Shown here: positions 12,924 to 15,420 of the stretch, piece after piece
Layout: each line of letters begins with the position of its first letter
Position numbering within the stretch: the first letter of the stretch is position 1
From: Deltaproteobacteria bacterium
Lineage (GTDB): Bacteria; Desulfobacterota; Desulfomonilia; UBA1062
Assembly (NCBI GenBank): GCA_020053185.1
Contig: JAGVNP010000040.1
Span: 1 to 15,420 of the forward strand
DNA: 15,420 nucleotides
Direction of reading: 5' to 3'
Notes under the pieces: generated by a model
Told to the model about the DNA's origin: nothing
Databases searched by the model: none
What the model saw: the letters and a program-made list of their open reading frames with translations, nothing else
Position numbers and translations under genes: made by a program

Positions 12924-14144
12924 GTGGAAAAGGTAAAAGTATACGGATACCGGTGGGTTGTACTGCTTGCTTTTGCACTCGCAAATGCAATAATTCAGGT
13001 ACACTGGCTCACATTTGCGCCAATCACAACCGAGGCAGCATCATTTTATAATGTGACGCCACTTATGATCGGCATGTTGTCCATGAGCTATATGATCATG
13101 TACATCTTTTTCTGCATACCTGCTTCTTACGTGATCGACACTTACGGCCTGCGTATCGGTGTTGGTATTGGTGTTGTTCTCACCGCCATATTCGGACTTA
13201 TGAAAGGCATGTATGCTGAAAACTTTACCATCATCATGATCTCCCAGTTCGGCTTAGCTGTTGCCCAGCCATTCATTATGAATGCCATTACAAAGGTCGG
13301 CGCAGTGTGGTTTCCTATCGAGGAACGGGCTACTGAAGCAGGCTTGGCAGCACTCTCGCAATATATCGGATTTATCATTGCCCTGGCGCTGACCCCATTC
13401 CTGTTCAAGGCATATGAAATGAAAGGTATGCTTATGATCTATGGCGTGAGTTCTATCATCATTGCTTTTATCTTCTTTGCCCTCATCAAGGACAACCCGC
13501 CAACGCCTTCTTCACATATTACTGAAGAAGAACGATTCACTGTATTTGCAGGCATCAATCACATATTCAAACAGCGCGACATGATACTGCTTCTTATTAT
13601 CTTTTTCCTGGGGCTTGGAATGCTCAATGCGGTGACTACATGGATCGAACAGATATTGAACCCGCGTGGCTTTACGTGCGAACAGGCAGGCCTGGCCGGT
13701 GCTGCAATAATGGTAGGCGGCATCTTAGGCGCAGTCATTTTGCCCATACTTTCTGACAAATTCAGAATGCGAAAGGCATTCATGATACTTGCAATGATCG
13801 GCATTGCGCCTGGGCTGATAGGTTTCACTATTACTACCAGTTACACGATCCTTCTTATGTCTAGTTTTGTACTCGGCTTCTTCATCTTAAGCTCAGGCCC
13901 TATCGGATTTCAGTACGGAGCTGAAATAAGCTATCCGACGCCTGAATCCACTTCCCAGGGATTGCTGCTGCTCTCAGGCCAGATCTCAGGCATTATCTTC
14001 ATTTTTGCCATGGATAAATTCCGCTCAGCCGAAACCGGGTCCATGACACCATCCATGATTGTACTCGTGGCCATGGCATTTGTGTGCATATTGATGGGCT
14101 TCCTCTTGCACGAATCTCCTCTCATAAGAAAAGAGGTTAAATAG
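12924..14144 (+). CDS. MFS transporter, FLVCR-like
   Basis: The GTG at 12924 follows GAGGAGG at 4-nt distance. The 406-residue protein has about 12 hydrophobic segments (roughly 11-31, 48-70, 76-93, 101-122, 142-162, 168-188, 219-240, 256-276, 284-302, 307-327, 345-363, 376-396) with a central cytoplasmic loop at 189-218. YGYRWVVLLAFALANA, ASYVIDTYGLR and AVAQPFIMNAITKVGAVWF resemble the animal FLVCR family (haem/choline transporters) more than sugar MFS carriers. W28 (TM1) and Q115 (TM4) fall where, from memory, FLVCR has its conserved cavity Trp and Gln. The substrate in bacteria is unknown. The gene diverges from the PfkB kinase and is followed 50 nt later by a small exported protein gene that may be cotranscribed. 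Confidence 0.88.
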   Translation: MEKVKVYGYRWVVLLAFALANAIIQVHWLTFAPITTEAASFYNVTPLMIGMLSMSYMIMYIFFCIPASYVIDTYGLRIGVGIGVVLTAIFGLMKGMYAENFTIIMISQFGLAVAQPFIMNAITKVGAVWFPIEERATEAGLAALSQYIGFIIALALTPFLFKAYEMKGMLMIYGVSSIIIAFIFFALIKDNPPTPSSHITEEERFTVFAGINHIFKQRDMILLLIIFFLGLGMLNAVTTWIEQILNPRGFTCEQAGLAGAAIMVGGILGAVILPILSDKFRMRKAFMILAMIGIAPGLIGFTITTSYTILLMSSFVLGFFILSSGPIGFQYGAEISYPTPESTSQGLLLLSGQISGIIFIFAMDKFRSAETGSMTPSMIVLVAMAFVCILMGFLLHESPLIRKEVK

Positions 14145-14194
14145 AAAATTTAAAAATGCCGATAATATAATAAAATGGCATGGAGGTAGATCAG

Positions 14195-14674
14195 ATGACA
14201 AGATTTTATATGACCAAAAATTTAATAAGATATTCTTATATTGTTTTAATTGCCATGGCGCTTAGCTTAACCTGTTTTACCACAGCCAATGCTACTAATT
14301 GGGTTTATGTATCAGCGATTTGGAGTGGTTCATCGCTTTACTATGACTCACAAAGCGTAACAATAGACCGCAACAACAGGACATTTTCTGTCACATCTTC
14401 TATTGTTTTCAGCTACACAGATCGAGAAATAGAGATAGATTATGCAGTAGAAGATGGTTACTATTATGATGGGTATGAAGATCTGGATTGGACGGAAGAG
14501 GGCCTTACCTTCCATTACGACTCAAATACAGTCGATGTCACTTTTTGGGGATGTTATGATAAAGATGGGGTGTGGATCGATGATGGATCAGGGCCTTACT
14601 CACAGCCAATCAACAATACGTATGGGCGTGACCTGATTTATCAAAGAGTCAAAAGCGATTACAGCATTTATTAG
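14195..14674 (+). CDS. Small exported Tyr/Asp-rich protein, possibly surface-adhesin-E-like
   Basis: The ATG at 14195 is preferred because GGAGGT (14182-14187) lies 7 nt upstream; an in-frame ATG at 14180 precedes that SD. The 159-residue product has a signal peptide (LIRYSYIVLIAMALSLTCF, then TTANA/TNW). The mature part begins TNWVYVSAIWSGSSLYYDSQ, a W-x-Y-V...YYD pattern reminiscent of the surface-adhesin protein E domain found in many Gram-negative exported proteins. It is followed by an acidic, Tyr-rich stretch (DYAVEDGYYYDGYEDLDWTE). Only one Cys remains in the mature chain (WGCYD). It is 50 nt downstream of the transporter and ends 25 nt from the convergent SRPBCC gene. The family assignment is tentative and no function is evident. 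Confidence 0.72.
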   Translation: MTRFYMTKNLIRYSYIVLIAMALSLTCFTTANATNWVYVSAIWSGSSLYYDSQSVTIDRNNRTFSVTSSIVFSYTDREIEIDYAVEDGYYYDGYEDLDWTEEGLTFHYDSNTVDVTFWGCYDKDGVWIDDGSGPYSQPINNTYGRDLIYQRVKSDYSIY

Positions 14675-14699
14675 AAGGGATTATCCGCCAGAGACCTGG

Positions 14700-15344
14700 T
14701 TACTCAGCCTGCCTACATGCTGTTACTGTTGTAGATTCAATCTTGGCTTTTGCTGCTTTTAGAAAATCCGGAGCAAGCTGCTTGCACAAAAAAGACTCGA
14801 TCACTTTGGGTGCAGGAAACTTCAAGGTTATTTCCATAGAATACGTCCATATTGTTTTGTCACCATATGGCTCCAATTTGTGCGTTTCCCTGATATCCCT
14901 GGTGCAATTTGCTTTCACTGCCTTAACACCCAGATCATTGTATTTTTCAACCTCTTCATCTGAGAGCTGGCAGCCGGACATATTTTTATTCTCCTGGTCA
15001 AATGTTACGTCTTCAGTATTATGAACCGTAATAAAAAGAAATTTTGATTCATACACGGCAATTGAATGGTTTCCTGACTTACTGATCGTATTAATTTGTT
15101 TCATGCATGGAGCCCACTCCGGCCAGGTATCCAGATCTGACAAGACCTTCCAGCAATCTTCAACAGGGGCATTAATCAGTATCTTGCCTGTCGATTTTTT
15201 GGTCTTGCCGGAAAGATCATTCCATACCAGAGGCTTACCCTGCTCCAGTATCTGCATATCTGACTGCTCGCTGTATATAGCTGTACTGAAGAAAATCAGA
15301 GAGAAAACCAATATGGATTTTAAAAACAGATGCTGTCTCTTCAT
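14700..15344 (-). CDS. Exported SRPBCC/START-like protein, paralogue of the one at 5795-6415
   Basis: The 214-residue product has a signal peptide (MKRQHLFLKSILVFSLIFFS, cleavage near IYS/EQS). Its SRPBCC core starts with GKILINAPVEDCWKVLSDLD and continues TWPEWAPCM. Further blocks shared with the other copy are LSDEEVEKY, KANCTRD, a FPAP segment and APDFLKAAKAKIESTT. The start is uncertain: no SD precedes any candidate. I take the ATG at 15344 because it gives a compact signal peptide like the paralogue's; in-frame ATG (15368) and TTG (15371) would add 8-9 polar residues. Four or more Cys in the mature protein, including one near the C-terminus, differ from the other copy. A role in binding an apolar ligand in the periplasm is inferred from the fold only. 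Confidence 0.8.
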   Translation of the reverse strand: MKRQHLFLKSILVFSLIFFSTAIYSEQSDMQILEQGKPLVWNDLSGKTKKSTGKILINAPVEDCWKVLSDLDTWPEWAPCMKQINTISKSGNHSIAVYESKFLFITVHNTEDVTFDQENKNMSGCQLSDEEVEKYNDLGVKAVKANCTRDIRETHKLEPYGDKTIWTYSMEITLKFPAPKVIESFLCKQLAPDFLKAAKAKIESTTVTACRQAE

Positions 15345-15420
15345 ATTTTTGTTTTTTAAAGATACCATCAAAATACGATTAAGACAATAAGTCAGATTAA
15401 TTTATAGACCCGTTCTGTAT

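Overview
The window looks like a chromosomal segment of a Gram-negative, probably anaerobic or metabolically versatile bacterium. By eye the base composition is moderate, somewhat below 50% GC. Many intergenic regions carry short quasi-palindromic repeats with GTCATTGCGAG or GTCATTCCCGCG termini. From general knowledge, such repeats are common in Desulfobacterota, Nitrospirota and candidate phyla such as Omnitrophota. Several predicted exported proteins have cleavable signal peptides. A GTP-type PEP carboxykinase and a UroD/MtaA-like protein fit an anaerobe, but I cannot assign a taxon from the sequence alone. No rRNA, tRNA, CRISPR array, IS transposase or phage gene was seen.

Layout. Positions 1-507 hold the 3' part of a polysaccharide deacetylase gene. 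Positions 508-1114 are repeat-rich. Two 83-bp elements in inverted orientation flank an easily missed 32-codon gene (745-843, minus) for a Lys/Ala-rich microprotein with two N-terminal cysteines. Next come pckG (minus), then a complete vapBC toxin-antitoxin operon (3249-3847) with a clear promoter/operator palindrome and 79-bp GGGAATGAC-type elements on both sides. Then follow an unrecognised 472-residue exported protein (4163-5581, plus), an exported SRPBCC-fold protein (5795-6415, minus), an orphan and apparently shortened MazE-type antitoxin (6584-6808, minus), a UroD-family protein (6868-8034, minus), and an exported C45/acyltransferase-like Ntn hydrolase with a C-terminal TPR-like tail (8254-10053, minus).

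The right third looks metabolic: a YfcD-like NUDIX hydrolase (minus), divergent from a class II (fuculose-phosphate-type) aldolase (plus), then a PfkB-family sugar or nucleoside kinase (minus), divergent from an FLVCR-like MFS transporter (plus). A small exported protein follows the transporter by 50 bp, and a second exported SRPBCC paralogue (minus) converges on it.

How the parts may work together. The kinase, aldolase and transporter are arranged as if handling one small sugar or alcohol, phosphorylation followed by aldol cleavage, but this is inference from proximity. Three families of small palindromic repeats punctuate the gene ends. One family sits precisely in the two convergent junctions 5581/5795 and 11592/11796 and carries built-in terminator-like hairpins. 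Nothing here is a demonstrably new multi-gene system. The best leads are the hidden microprotein between inverted repeats, the Ntn-hydrolase/TPR architecture, the UroD-like protein with an altered metal site, and the bacterial FLVCR-like transporter next to a PfkB kinase.
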